64,000 bases of DNA. It comes from Pseudomonadota bacterium (GTDB lineage: Bacteria > Pseudomonadota > Gammaproteobacteria > Burkholderiales > Rhodocyclaceae). Below the pieces are notes generated by a model. The model saw nothing but the letters and a program-made list of their open reading frames with translations. It did no database searches and was not told the DNA's origin. The stretch lies in contig JAFEDK010000009.1 in NCBI GenBank assembly GCA_018241665.1, positions 1 to 64,000 on the forward strand, given 5' to 3'. Positions 17,050-28,714 of the stretch are shown piece after piece; the stretch's first letter is position 1, and each line of letters opens with the position of its first letter. Made by a program: the position numbers and the translations under genes.

Positions 17050-17411
17050 ACCTGCACCTGGAACTCGCCACCCGCGTGGAGGAGGACTTCGGCGCCCATC
17101 TGGAATCGCCGCCGGAGATCAAGCTGGATGCGCTGATCCTGCGCCTGGACAACGGCGTGGTGATGGAGGCGCGCATCGCCGCCCCCGACGCCTATGCCAT
17201 TGCGTGGGCCTGGGGCGAGGCGGAGCTGCGCATCGACACCGCGCCAGTGCACAAGGATCTGGCCACCTGGCCCAATCACCTGCACGCCGCCGATGGCAAT
17301 CTGCAACACGACCCGCTGACGGTATGCGGCGCCGCACCGTGGGACAACCTGCGCGCGGTGCTGGACGCGGTGCTCGCCGATCCGCTGCTCGAACGCCGCC
17401 CCGCCGCCTAA
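17046..17411 (+). CDS. DUF6516/TumE-like protein
   Basis: 121 residues, soluble. The central part reads LILRLDNGVVMEARI, then IAWAWGEAELRIDTAP, then HKDLATWPNHLH. This follows the TumE pattern of an Asp-Gly strand, a YxYxW-like strand, and a DxAPxH ... FPxHxH signature. TumE proteins are described as toxins of a toxin-antitoxin system. Here the gene is translationally coupled to the small gene before it and embedded between two nosL-type genes. It may be a captured toxin-antitoxin module or a domesticated relative. Family assignment is from memory of the motif. Confidence 0.65.
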   Translation: MNLHLELATRVEEDFGAHLESPPEIKLDALILRLDNGVVMEARIAAPDAYAIAWAWGEAELRIDTAPVHKDLATWPNHLHAADGNLQHDPLTVCGAAPWDNLRAVLDAVLADPLLERRPAA

Positions 17412-17429
17412 GCCTTCAGGAGCCGATAC

Positions 17430-17936
17430 ATGCTGCCTCGTCTATCCCCTGCCCGCCTCGCCGCGCCGCTGCTGGCGCTGGCCCTGTCGCTGCCGGCCTT
17501 CGCCGTCGATCTCGCCGCGCAGGCCATTCCCCGCACGGCGCGTTGCCCGGTGTGCGGCATGTACCCGGCCCGCACGCCCCAGTGGGCAGCGCAGATCGTC
17601 TTCAACGACCAGAGCGCCAGCCATTTCGATTCGCCGGTGGACCTGTTCCGCTTCCTCAACAACATGGTGTTGTTCGACAAGCAGCACAAGCCGGCGGACA
17701 TCGGCGCGATCTACGTCGCGGATTACGAGCGCAAGACGCCGGTGGATGCGAAGAAAGCCTTCTTCGTGCTCGGCTCCAAGGCCACCGGCCCGATGAACGA
17801 TCCCAACCTGCCGGCCTTCGCCACCCGCGAAGCGGCGGAAGCCTTCGCCAAGGCCCAGGGCGGCAAAGTGCTGGCCTTCGGCGAGGTGACGCGGGACGTG
17901 ATCAAGAGCCTGAACGGCGGCGGCCACCAGCACTAG
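17430..17936 (+). CDS. second NosL-family copper protein, secreted type
   Basis: 168 residues with a cleavable Sec signal (LLALALSLPAFA) and no lipobox. The mature N-terminus has CPVCGMYPARTPQW, the CxxCGM copper motif of NosL/YnjB-type proteins, followed by a body like that of the first NosL (FFVLGSKATGPM, GGKVLAFGEVT). The His-rich tail GGGHQH may add metal binding. It begins 18 bases after the TumE-like gene, in the same operon. It could carry periplasmic copper for NosZ or for another copper enzyme. Confidence 0.85.
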   Translation: MLPRLSPARLAAPLLALALSLPAFAVDLAAQAIPRTARCPVCGMYPARTPQWAAQIVFNDQSASHFDSPVDLFRFLNNMVLFDKQHKPADIGAIYVADYERKTPVDAKKAFFVLGSKATGPMNDPNLPAFATREAAEAFAKAQGGKVLAFGEVTRDVIKSLNGGGHQH

Positions 17937-17957
17937 GCACCGCCTGCCGCCGGCGGC

Positions 17958-19103
17958 TTACAGCAGGTATTGCTCGATGCGGCTCACCGGCGCGTTGCGC
18001 AGCAGGTAGAGCTGGGGATTGACGCGCTCCGCCGACTTGCCGTTTAGGGTGACCGGCACCGGCTCCCGATCAAGGATGCACAGGCGGCGGCTGACGCAGT
18101 CAGCGCGCCACGGGGGCAGCGCGGTCTTGCCGCGCTCTTCCACCGCGATGCGGGTGAGCTGGAACTGGTCGGCGGGCTTTTCTTTTTCCACCCGGGCGCG
18201 GATGGCGTCGCGGGCCTTGTCCAGGCTGCCCTGCTGCACGCACAGGTCGTACAGCGCCGCCAGGCAGCGCACATTGTCGATGCGGATCGGGTTGAGGCCG
18301 TGCAGCCACGACAGCGCGGCGATGAGCTTGCGGCCGTACACGTCATAGGCGTATTGCAGGGTCTCGGTGTAGAAGGCCGGCACGCGGCCCACCGCCTGCA
18401 GCGCGGCTTTCCAGGCCGGGTCGAAATCGGTCTTGCGTCCACCGCGGGACAGGGCATCGGCCCAGGCCACCTGCTTGGCCAGGCTGGGCAGCTTGAGCAT
18501 GGCCTGCCACTCGGGCCACAGCGCACCGAAACAGGCCTTGAGCGCCGCCTCGTCGCGCACCGCGAAGCGCTTGAAGAGTTCCTGCAGCGTGCCGGTCTTG
18601 AGATTGACCTGCAGCGGCCCGAAGGACAGGCCGGCGCCGTCGAAATTGCCGGTGACTTGCTGGAAGGGATCGCCGCTGGTCTCGAAGGCGGCGGTGACGC
18701 GCAGCGCGTTGGCGATGGCGAGTTCGGGGCGCACCGCCGGCAGCGCGGCGGGATCGGGCATTTCCAGGTAGATCAGCGTACCGGCCTGCTCGACGCGCTG
18801 GAAATGCCCTTCCTGCGCGAGGCGGGAGGCGGACTTGAACAGCTCTTCGGGCTTGGCGCAGCTCACCCACACGAAACGCCCGTCCAGCCCCTGCCCCATG
18901 CCATCCACCGGCAGCACCGAGGCGATCTTCAGCGGCATGCCGATGGCGTCGCGCAGCACCTGCACGGAACCGACCAGCTCCCGATGGATGTGCACATGGC
19001 CGTCCGGCTTGGCGTACTCGCGCAGCTGGAAACTCGGCGTCACGCTGCCCGTTGCCGGGCCGCCCACCAGGAAATCGTTCTCGTACTTGAATCGTGTCGC
19101 CAT
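17958..19103 (-). CDS. putative peptidoglycan-active protein, M15-like plus lysozyme-like domains
   Basis: 381 residues, no signal peptide. ATG 19103 starts MATRFKYENDFL; a longer frame has no better site. The N-terminal part (FQLREYA ... HRELVGSVQVLRDAIGMPLKI) follows the scaffold of M15-type D-Ala peptidase domains, although the zinc-ligand pattern is not clear. The middle part VTAAFETSGDPFQQ followed by TGNFDGAGLSFGPLQ matches a lysozyme/chitosanase-like fold, with the Glu in AFETSG as candidate catalytic acid. Together these suggest cleavage of peptidoglycan. Neighbours downstream on the same strand side are an M23-type protein and a small exported protein. Exported or injected by an unknown route. 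Domain calls are tentative. Confidence 0.6.
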   Translation of the reverse strand: MATRFKYENDFLVGGPATGSVTPSFQLREYAKPDGHVHIHRELVGSVQVLRDAIGMPLKIASVLPVDGMGQGLDGRFVWVSCAKPEELFKSASRLAQEGHFQRVEQAGTLIYLEMPDPAALPAVRPELAIANALRVTAAFETSGDPFQQVTGNFDGAGLSFGPLQVNLKTGTLQELFKRFAVRDEAALKACFGALWPEWQAMLKLPSLAKQVAWADALSRGGRKTDFDPAWKAALQAVGRVPAFYTETLQYAYDVYGRKLIAALSWLHGLNPIRIDNVRCLAALYDLCVQQGSLDKARDAIRARVEKEKPADQFQLTRIAVEERGKTALPPWRADCVSRRLCILDREPVPVTLNGKSAERVNPQLYLLRNAPVSRIEQYLL

Positions 19104-19302
19104 CTCGCCCCGTCTCCCGTCCCGTTGGAGCCGGCGCTTCAGGCCGGTGTCATCCCAACTTAGACGAGGGGCATCGAAGTGCCAAGAAATATGCACATCG
19201 TGTGGTGATGGCGGGTGGTGGATGGGCGAATGAATTCGACCCCACGGGATAGGGCCGCACTGCCGGGGACAGGGTCATCCATCCCGCCCCCACCTTGCGG
19301 GA

Positions 19303-19395
19303 ACGAATTCACTCACCCCCGCGCCCCTTTTGTGGAGGCGAATGCACTCACCCCCGCTCCTCTTTTGTGGGGGCGAATTCATTCGCCCAGGCTGC
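19303..19395. repeat. 35-bp tandem repeats with palindromic ends
   Basis: Two adjacent 35-base units (19303-19337 and 19338-19372) share CACTCACCCCCGC and CTTTTGTGG. A third partial unit (GCGAATTCATTCGCCC) begins at 19373. A related GGGCGAATGAATTC occurs inverted near 19224. The palindromic GGCGAATTCATTCGCC core is of the kind seen in dispersed intergenic repeats of Proteobacteria. The region 19104-19396 contains no other gene-like feature. Confidence 0.7.
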
Positions 19396-19396
19396 C

Positions 19397-19894
19397 CTAG
19401 GGCGTGTCGTCCGAATGCACCACGCGGAAGCGGCGCCCGTCCCAGTAGAGCAGCATGTCGATGCCGGCCTCGCTGCCAAGCAGGATGCCGTCGCCCCGCC
19501 AGCGCGGCGCGAAGGCCTTCCACGATTCGCCCTGCGGTGCATCGTGGGGCAGAACCTGCAGCGGCGCGGGGCTGTCCTGCCAGATGGGCGTGGAGAAGAA
19601 GCGCCGGTTCTGGATCAGCGTGCAGGCATCGCGGCGATCGATCACCAGCATGAATGCGACGCCGGCATTGCGGCGCAGGCGGGAATTCCAGGGATCCCAG
19701 GCCAGCGCGGGGAGCGCGGCGCGGGACTGGCGGCGTACCCACAGGCGATCGGTGACGCCATCGCCGTCGAAATCCCCGGTCAGGACCTGTGTATCGGCTG
19801 GGGGCGCCGCCTGGCAGGGGTTGGCGGCATGGGCCGGTGCAGTGATCGTCAGCCACGCGGCCAGGCCGCCGTAAAGCAGGGTTCGAAGAGTCAT
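19397..19894 (-). CDS. small exported protein coupled to the M23-type gene
   Basis: 165 residues with a Sec signal peptide (LRTLLYGGLAAWLTITAPAHA), hence periplasmic. Near its mature N-terminus TGDFDGDGVTDRLWV is an Asp-rich calcium-binding-like loop as in FG-GAP/dockerin repeats. No enzyme motif is visible. The start ATG 19894 overlaps the stop of the upstream M23-type gene by four bases, so the two are translated together. A secreted small protein coupled to a signal-less peptidoglycan hydrolase is the arrangement of a periplasmic immunity protein. That is inference only. Confidence 0.7.
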   Translation of the reverse strand: MTLRTLLYGGLAAWLTITAPAHAANPCQAAPPADTQVLTGDFDGDGVTDRLWVRRQSRAALPALAWDPWNSRLRRNAGVAFMLVIDRRDACTLIQNRRFFSTPIWQDSPAPLQVLPHDAPQGESWKAFAPRWRGDGILLGSEAGIDMLLYWDGRRFRVVHSDDTP

Positions 19895-20697
19895 GCCTTG
19901 GGCAGGTTGTGCTTCCACTTGTCGAGATAGGGTGTCGGGTCGATCAGGTCGGCCCGGCGCAGGAAGGGGATACCATCCGCACGCCGGGCGGACGCGTCCT
20001 CGGCCACGGTCAGACGGCCATCAGCTTTGCCCGAGTACATTTCCAGGTGCAGCATGGCGCTCGGCACGCTGACGCCCACCAGACGCCCGACCTTGGCGAT
20101 GAACTGCCCGGCGATCACCTGGTCGCCCCTGCGCAACGGCGAGCCGGGCTGGATTTCGCCGTAGCGGATCAGGAAATCGCCATGGTCGATCTCCAGCGCG
20201 TCGGTCTCCGCATAGAACGCGTAGGGATCGCGGACCACCACCCCGGCGCGCACCGCATGGATCGTGGTGCCGATGGGCGCATACAGGTCGCAGCCGGCAT
20301 GGGCACGGGCCCCGCTGCTGCGGTTCGACCCATAGGCACGCGGCGCCTGGGTCCAGTCCATCTTGGGCAGGGTCGCCAGCGGAAAGGATTCTTCACTCGC
20401 CACGCCTGCGCCATCGACACCACCGGCCGCCATCAGCAGGTGCTGCCAGTCCTGGCTCTGCACGGCGATCAGGCCGCTGGGCGCCAGATCGGAAAGAAGC
20501 TGGAAGGCCTTGATCGCCGCGACGGTTGCGGAATCCTTCGGCGGCCGGGCAATGCCCCCGTCGATGCCCTGTGGGTCCAGCGCCGGCCTGCCGAGCCGCC
20601 GGGCGGCCCCGGTCAGCAGGGTCTGGACGGTGATCACATCGGCCTTGAGGTTGTGGGCACCCCGGTCCCAGGCTCCCACTGACGCACTGATATCCAT
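19891..20697 (-). CDS. M23-type peptidase with N-terminal peptidoglycan-binding domain
   Basis: 268 residues without signal peptide. ATG 20697 has AGGAG eight bases upstream. Residues about 3-85 resemble a peptidoglycan-binding module (SASVGAWDRG, VQTLL, AIKAFQ). The M23 fold follows with the zinc ligands in HAGCDLYAP and in MLHLEMY. The two catalytic histidines of classic M23 enzymes, in YaHL and in the first His of HxH, are replaced (YGEI and ML). This may mark a subfamily or a non-catalytic protein. It lies upstream of and overlaps a small exported protein gene. Likely role is peptidoglycan hydrolysis or binding, possibly as a delivered effector. Confidence 0.75.
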   Translation of the reverse strand: MDISASVGAWDRGAHNLKADVITVQTLLTGAARRLGRPALDPQGIDGGIARPPKDSATVAAIKAFQLLSDLAPSGLIAVQSQDWQHLLMAAGGVDGAGVASEESFPLATLPKMDWTQAPRAYGSNRSSGARAHAGCDLYAPIGTTIHAVRAGVVVRDPYAFYAETDALEIDHGDFLIRYGEIQPGSPLRRGDQVIAGQFIAKVGRLVGVSVPSAMLHLEMYSGKADGRLTVAEDASARRADGIPFLRRADLIDPTPYLDKWKHNLPKA

Positions 20698-20875
20698 GTC
20701 CGTGTCTCCTTGAGGGCCCATACCAATCTGGCGCGCCATCGCCACGGCCCGAGTATCAAGCATAGTCGGCCGCCCGGCACAGTCATCCTCGGCACGTCGC
20801 CAGGCTTACTGCGGGCGCCCTGGCGTTGGACAGGCGGGAAACGGAAATCGCTCCCCCGCACCGGCCAGAGCGGGA

Positions 20876-21751
20876 TCAGGCTTGCCGCGATGCCAGGAAG
20901 GCGGCGAACTCGGCACCCACTTCCGGGTGGCGCAGGCCGAGCTCGACGGTTGCCTGGAGGTAACCCAGCTTGGAGCCGCAGTCGTAGCGGACGCCCTTGA
21001 ACTGGTAGGCCAGCACGGCCTCTTCCTGCAACAGGGAGGCAATCGCATCGGTCAGCTGCAATTCGCCGCCGGCCCCCGGCTTGAGCTGTCGCAGGTGGTC
21101 AAAGATCCGCCCGGTCAGGATGTAGCGGCCGATCACCGCCTGGGTGGACGGCGCCTCCTCGGGCTTCGGCTTCTCGACGATGCCGGTGACCCGCTGCAGC
21201 TCGCCGCTATCCCTCTCGGTGCTGACGATGCCGTACTGGCGGGTCTGTTCCTGCGCCACGTTCATCACCCCCAGCACGGAGCAGCGGTGGTAGTTGTAGA
21301 CGTCGGTCATCTGCTTGAGCACCGGGGTCTCGCCCTGGGAATCGAGCAGGTCGTCGGCGAGCAGCACCGCGAAGGGGTCGTCACCCACCACCGGCGCGGC
21401 GCACAGCACCGCGTGCCCGAGGCCCAGCGCCTCGGCCTGGCGGATGTAGATGCAATTGACGTGGGACGGCACGGTGTCGCGAACGATCTTCAGCAGCTCG
21501 GTCTTGCCGCGCACTTCGAGCTCGGTCTCGAGTTCGTAGGCCTTGTCGAAATGATCCTCGATGGCGCGCTTGGAACGCCCGGTGATGAACACCAGGTCGG
21601 TCACGCCAGCCGCTACGGCTTCCTCGACCGCGTACTGGATCAGCGGCTTGTCCACGATCGGCATCATTTCCTTCGGGCTGGCCTTGGTCGCCGGCAGGAA
21701 GCGGCTACCCAGACCCGCGACAGGAAATACCGCCTTCGTCACTTTCTTCAT
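20876..21751 (-). CDS. galU: UTP-glucose-1-phosphate uridylyltransferase
   Basis: 291 residues, the usual length for bacterial GalU. The N-terminal nucleotide-binding motif ([20 protein letters not shown]) and [13 protein letters not shown] are diagnostic; GSKLGYLQA closes the domain. The enzyme joins UTP and glucose-1-phosphate to make UDP-glucose for envelope polysaccharides in the cytoplasm. It ends the series smc-zipA-ligA-galU on the minus strand; only six bases separate it from the ligA stop, so it is probably co-transcribed. Confidence 0.95.
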   Translation of the reverse strand: MKKVTKAVFPVAGLGSRFLPATKASPKEMMPIVDKPLIQYAVEEAVAAGVTDLVFITGRSKRAIEDHFDKAYELETELEVRGKTELLKIVRDTVPSHVNCIYIRQAEALGLGHAVLCAAPVVGDDPFAVLLADDLLDSQGETPVLKQMTDVYNYHRCSVLGVMNVAQEQTRQYGIVSTERDSGELQRVTGIVEKPKPEEAPSTQAVIGRYILTGRIFDHLRQLKPGAGGELQLTDAIASLLQEEAVLAYQFKGVRYDCGSKLGYLQATVELGLRHPEVGAEFAAFLASRQA

Positions 21752-21757
21752 CGTCCC

Positions 21758-24960
<3,203 letters not shown>

Positions 24961-24981
24961 CGATTTCCCTTGTATTCCGGA

Positions 24982-27900
24982 TTACGCCGCGGCCGTTTCG
25001 GCCAGGCGCAGCGCTTCCTCGATATCCACTTCAACCACCCGCGACACACCTTGCTCCTGCATCGTGACACCCACCAGCTGTTGCGCGATTTCCATCGTGA
25101 TCTTGCTGTGGCTGATGAACACGAACTGGGTCTGCGACGACATGCGCTTGACCATCTGGCAGTAACGCTCGGTATTCGAGTCGTCGAGTGGCGCGTCGAC
25201 CTCATCCAGCATACAGAACGGCGCCGGATTGAGCTGGAACATGGAAAACACCAGCGCAATCGCCGTCAAGGCCTTTTCGCCGCCCGAAAGCAGCTGGATG
25301 GAACTGTTCTTCTTGCCCGGCGGCTGGGCGACGATCGTGATCCCCGCATCGAGGATCTCGTCGCCGGTCAGCACCAGGCGGGCCTCCCCCCCACCGAAGA
25401 GCATGGGGAACAGGCTGCCGAAATGGCGATTGACCGTATTGTACGTCTCCTGAAGCTGCTCCCGCGTTTCCCGGTCGATACGGCGGATCGCATCCTCCAG
25501 GGTTTCGATGGCGCCGAGCAGGTCTTCGGTCTGCACGTCGAGATAATTCTTGCGCTCCGCCGCGGCTTTCAGCTCGTCCAGGGCCGCCAGATTGACCGGC
25601 CCCAGCTCGGTGATCTCCCGTCCCAGACGGGCCACTTCCCGCTGCAGCGAGGTCTCCTTCAGGTCCGGCACCAGCAACGGCAGCAGCGCGGCTTCGTCGG
25701 CCTGGGCTTCCTCCAGGCGCGCACCGTGCTGGGCTTCAGCCATCTCCGCCGCCTGCACCCGCAGGCGCAGGTCGGCCACGCGTTCGCGCTGGGGCGCCGC
25801 GCCGTGCTCGGTGCGCTGACGCTCCTCCTCCAGTGCCCGCAGGCGCCCGTTGGCGTCCTCCAGGATGTTGCGGCTCTCCGCCAGCGCGGACTCCCGCGCC
25901 GCACGCAGGGCCACGGCCTCCTGCAGGGCCTCGGCGACCGAGACCTCGTCGATCTCCATCAGCGTCTCGCGCCGCTCCGCCAGTTCGTCGGCAATGCGTT
26001 CGAGCTGCTCGGCGGCCAGCGCCCGATTGCGGGCGATGTCTTCGAGCTTGCTGGAGCACTCCCGCTCGGAATGGCGCGCTTCCTGCAACTCCCGCGACAG
26101 CGCCTGCTCCAGCGCGCGGGTTTCCCGCAGCGAACGTTCCCGCTCCTGCCGCACGGCTTCCGCCGCATCCAGGCGGCCCCGCTGCAGCTCGGCCATTTCC
26201 CGGCTGCGCTCCAGCTCGGTCTCGGCACGCATCAGGCGGTCCCGCTCGGCCTGCTCGCCGTGGGCGATCTCGCCGAGGTCGCGGTCGATCTGGCCGCAGC
26301 GCTCCTCGTAGCGCAGGCGCGCCTGGTTGAGCTTGAGCACCTCCACCTGCTCGGCATGCACGCGAGCCTGCAGCGCCTGTGCCTCGCGCCGCAGCTGGGT
26401 CAGCGAGTCCTGCAGGCGGATGGCCTGCTCCTCCGCTTCGCCGACGCCGGCGTGGGCCATAGATGCCTCTTCCTGGGCAGCATCGACTTCCGCCGCCAGC
26501 TGGTCGATCTCCCGCTGGCGCTCGATCACGCCATGGGTGCGGGAATCGGGCGCGTAGTGGCTGAGGACGCAGGCATCCAGCTGATGTCCTTCCCTTGTCA
26601 GCAACCGCAGGCCTTGCAGTTCCGCGCGCCGGCCCAGCCACGGCCCGAGATCGTCCACGACGAAGACCTGCGCGAGCCAGCCGGCGAGCAGGGGCAACAA
26701 CTCGTCGTCGGCCTGCACGAGGGACAGCAGCGGGCGGGTCCCATCCGGCACCTCCCGTAACGTGGCCGGTTCCGGTGCGGAATCCGCGAGCAGAAAGGCG
26801 ACGGCACCGGGCACGCGATCGGCCAACGCCGCCAGCGCAGCTCGGCCGTCGGACGCCGGCAGAGCCGCCAGGCGCTCGCGCAATACTGCCTCCAGCGCCA
26901 ACTCCCAGCCGGCTTCGACACGGATGCGCTGCCATAGCGGCTTGAGCGCCTCCAGGCCGTGGCGCTTCAGCCAATCACCCAACTGGCCCTGGGCCTGCAC
27001 TTTGTTCTGCAACTGGACCAGCGCTTCGCGCCGCGCCCGCAATTCGGTTGCCCGGCGCTGAGCCTGGCGTTCAGCCTCCAGCGCCTGCTTGAGGGCCTGC
27101 TGGGCCCCCGGCAGGCCAGCCTGCAGATCGGCAATCTCGCCCTGGTGGCGGGCCAGGGTGTCCTCGGCCTCTTCCAGCGCCGCCTCCCTTTCGGCCACGG
27201 CGCGCAGGTCCGGTGCCTGCACGGAGGCCTGCTCCTGCTGCAGGCGCGCCCGGCGCTGGGTCAGGGTTTCGAGGGTCCGTTCGCTGCTGACCCGGTGCGC
27301 CTCTTCGACGCGGATCTGTTGTTCCGCCTGATTCAGCTCACGCCGCACGGCGGAGGCGGTGGCATCGGCAGTGCGCTGGGCCTCTTCGGCCTCAGGCAGG
27401 CGTTCCTCGACCTCCGCGTGCCGCGCCTCGGCCTGTTCGGCCCGCAGGCTGGCGTTCTCGAGCAGGCTCTGCCAGCGCTCGGCGTCAGCGCCCAGGTTCT
27501 CCTGCTGGCTGCGCCACTGGGCGTCGTCCCGCTCCAGCTGGGCCAGGCGGCTTTCCAGCAGGCGCCGGCTGTCGCGCAGCCGCGCCAGCTCGCCTTCGAG
27601 GCGGGTCAGTTCGGAGCTCACCGTGAACAGCGCGCTCTGGGCCAGCTGCACGCCTTCGTTGGCCGACATCTGGCTGTCCCGTGCGGCTTCGAGCTGGGCT
27701 TCCAGTTCCTGCAGGCGGGTCGAATCGGCCTCGATGCGGCGGGTGGCGTCGGCCAGCTCCTCGCTCAGGCGTGCCCGTTCGGCGCGCGCCTCATTGCGCT
27801 TGAGGAGCCACAGCAGATTCTGGCGTTCGGACAGGCTGGTATTCAGGCGGTGGTATTTCTCGGCCACCGCGGCCTGGGCCTCCAGGCGGCCGAGCTGCTG

Positions 27901-28506
27901 GCCGAGCTCGTTGCGGATGTCGTCCAGGCGCGCCAGATTGTCCCGCGCGTCGGTCAGGCGGCCTTCGGTCTCCTTGCGGCGTTCCCGGTACTTGGTGACG
28001 CCGGCGGCCTCCTCGAGAAAGCCGCGCACCTCTTCCGGACGGGCCTCGATGATGCGCGAGATCATCCCCTGCTCGATGATGGCGTAGGCCCGCGGCCCCA
28101 GGCCAGTGCCCAGGAACAGGTCGATCACGTCCTTGCGGCGGACCTGCACGCCATTGATGAAGTAAGTCGATTCGCCGCTGCGATCGAGGACCCGCTTCAC
28201 CGCCACTTCAGCATAGGGTTTCCACTGGCCGGCGGCGCGCCCCTCGGCGTTGTCGAAAACCAGCTCGACGCTGGCCCGCGACACCGGCTTGCGGGTCGTC
28301 GAGCCATTGAAGATGACGTCCTGCATCGACCCGCCGCGCAGCGCCGAGGCACGCGACTCGCCGAGCACCCAGCGCACCGCGTCGATGATGTTCGACTTGC
28401 CGCAACCGTTCGGCCCGACGACGCCCACCAGGTTGCCCGGGGTGAGCACGGTCGTCGGGTCGACGAAGGTCTTGAAGCCGGCAAGCTTGAGTTTGGCGAG
28501 ACGCAC
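24982..28506 (-). CDS. smc: chromosome segregation protein SMC
   Basis: 1174 residues. I took GTG 28506 (MRLAKLKLAGFKTFVDPT), the conserved SMC N-terminus; the frame reads 64 codons further up without similarity to the family. Walker A is GPNGCGKSN; the C-terminal signature is LLSGGEKALTAIAL and Walker B is FCMLDEVDAPLDD. Long coiled coils (about 170-480 and 650-990) flank a hinge. SMC dimers with ScpA and ScpB (56 kb in this window) compact and segregate the chromosome. Divergent from dapC. Start choice moderately sure. Confidence 0.94.
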   Translation of the reverse strand: MRLAKLKLAGFKTFVDPTTVLTPGNLVGVVGPNGCGKSNIIDAVRWVLGESRASALRGGSMQDVIFNGSTTRKPVSRASVELVFDNAEGRAAGQWKPYAEVAVKRVLDRSGESTYFINGVQVRRKDVIDLFLGTGLGPRAYAIIEQGMISRIIEARPEEVRGFLEEAAGVTKYRERRKETEGRLTDARDNLARLDDIRNELGQQLGRLEAQAAVAEKYHRLNTSLSERQNLLWLLKRNEARAERARLSEELADATRRIEADSTRLQELEAQLEAARDSQMSANEGVQLAQSALFTVSSELTRLEGELARLRDSRRLLESRLAQLERDDAQWRSQQENLGADAERWQSLLENASLRAEQAEARHAEVEERLPEAEEAQRTADATASAVRRELNQAEQQIRVEEAHRVSSERTLETLTQRRARLQQEQASVQAPDLRAVAEREAALEEAEDTLARHQGEIADLQAGLPGAQQALKQALEAERQAQRRATELRARREALVQLQNKVQAQGQLGDWLKRHGLEALKPLWQRIRVEAGWELALEAVLRERLAALPASDGRAALAALADRVPGAVAFLLADSAPEPATLREVPDGTRPLLSLVQADDELLPLLAGWLAQVFVVDDLGPWLGRRAELQGLRLLTREGHQLDACVLSHYAPDSRTHGVIERQREIDQLAAEVDAAQEEASMAHAGVGEAEEQAIRLQDSLTQLRREAQALQARVHAEQVEVLKLNQARLRYEERCGQIDRDLGEIAHGEQAERDRLMRAETELERSREMAELQRGRLDAAEAVRQERERSLRETRALEQALSRELQEARHSERECSSKLEDIARNRALAAEQLERIADELAERRETLMEIDEVSVAEALQEAVALRAARESALAESRNILEDANGRLRALEEERQRTEHGAAPQRERVADLRLRVQAAEMAEAQHGARLEEAQADEAALLPLLVPDLKETSLQREVARLGREITELGPVNLAALDELKAAAERKNYLDVQTEDLLGAIETLEDAIRRIDRETREQLQETYNTVNRHFGSLFPMLFGGGEARLVLTGDEILDAGITIVAQPPGKKNSSIQLLSGGEKALTAIALVFSMFQLNPAPFCMLDEVDAPLDDSNTERYCQMVKRMSSQTQFVFISHSKITMEIAQQLVGVTMQEQGVSRVVEVDIEEALRLAETAAA

Positions 28507-28578
28507 GGGATTCCAGAAAACAAGGGACAGGAGGCGGGAGCGCCGTTGATGCTGCAGTGCCGCATTAACGGCCGCCGC

Positions 28579-28585
28579 TATAATA
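28579..28585. promoter_or_regulatory. TATAAT element in the smc/dapC divergent region
   Basis: The 208 bases between smc and dapC contain TATAAT (28579-28584, plus strand), which overlaps TATTAT on the minus strand. No good -35 was found at 16-18 bases in either direction, so it is only a candidate shared promoter element. Nothing else gene-like lies in the region. Confidence 0.3.
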
Positions 28586-28714
28586 CCACCGGCCCAAAAC
28601 GAGGCCACAGGGCTGACCGCCCTGCCCCGAGCCGCTGCGACAGCGGCCAAGCCGGGCCCCGCGCCGGCGCCATGAATGCCCGTCGAGGGCCCAAACACAG
28701 GACATCCGCCGAAA

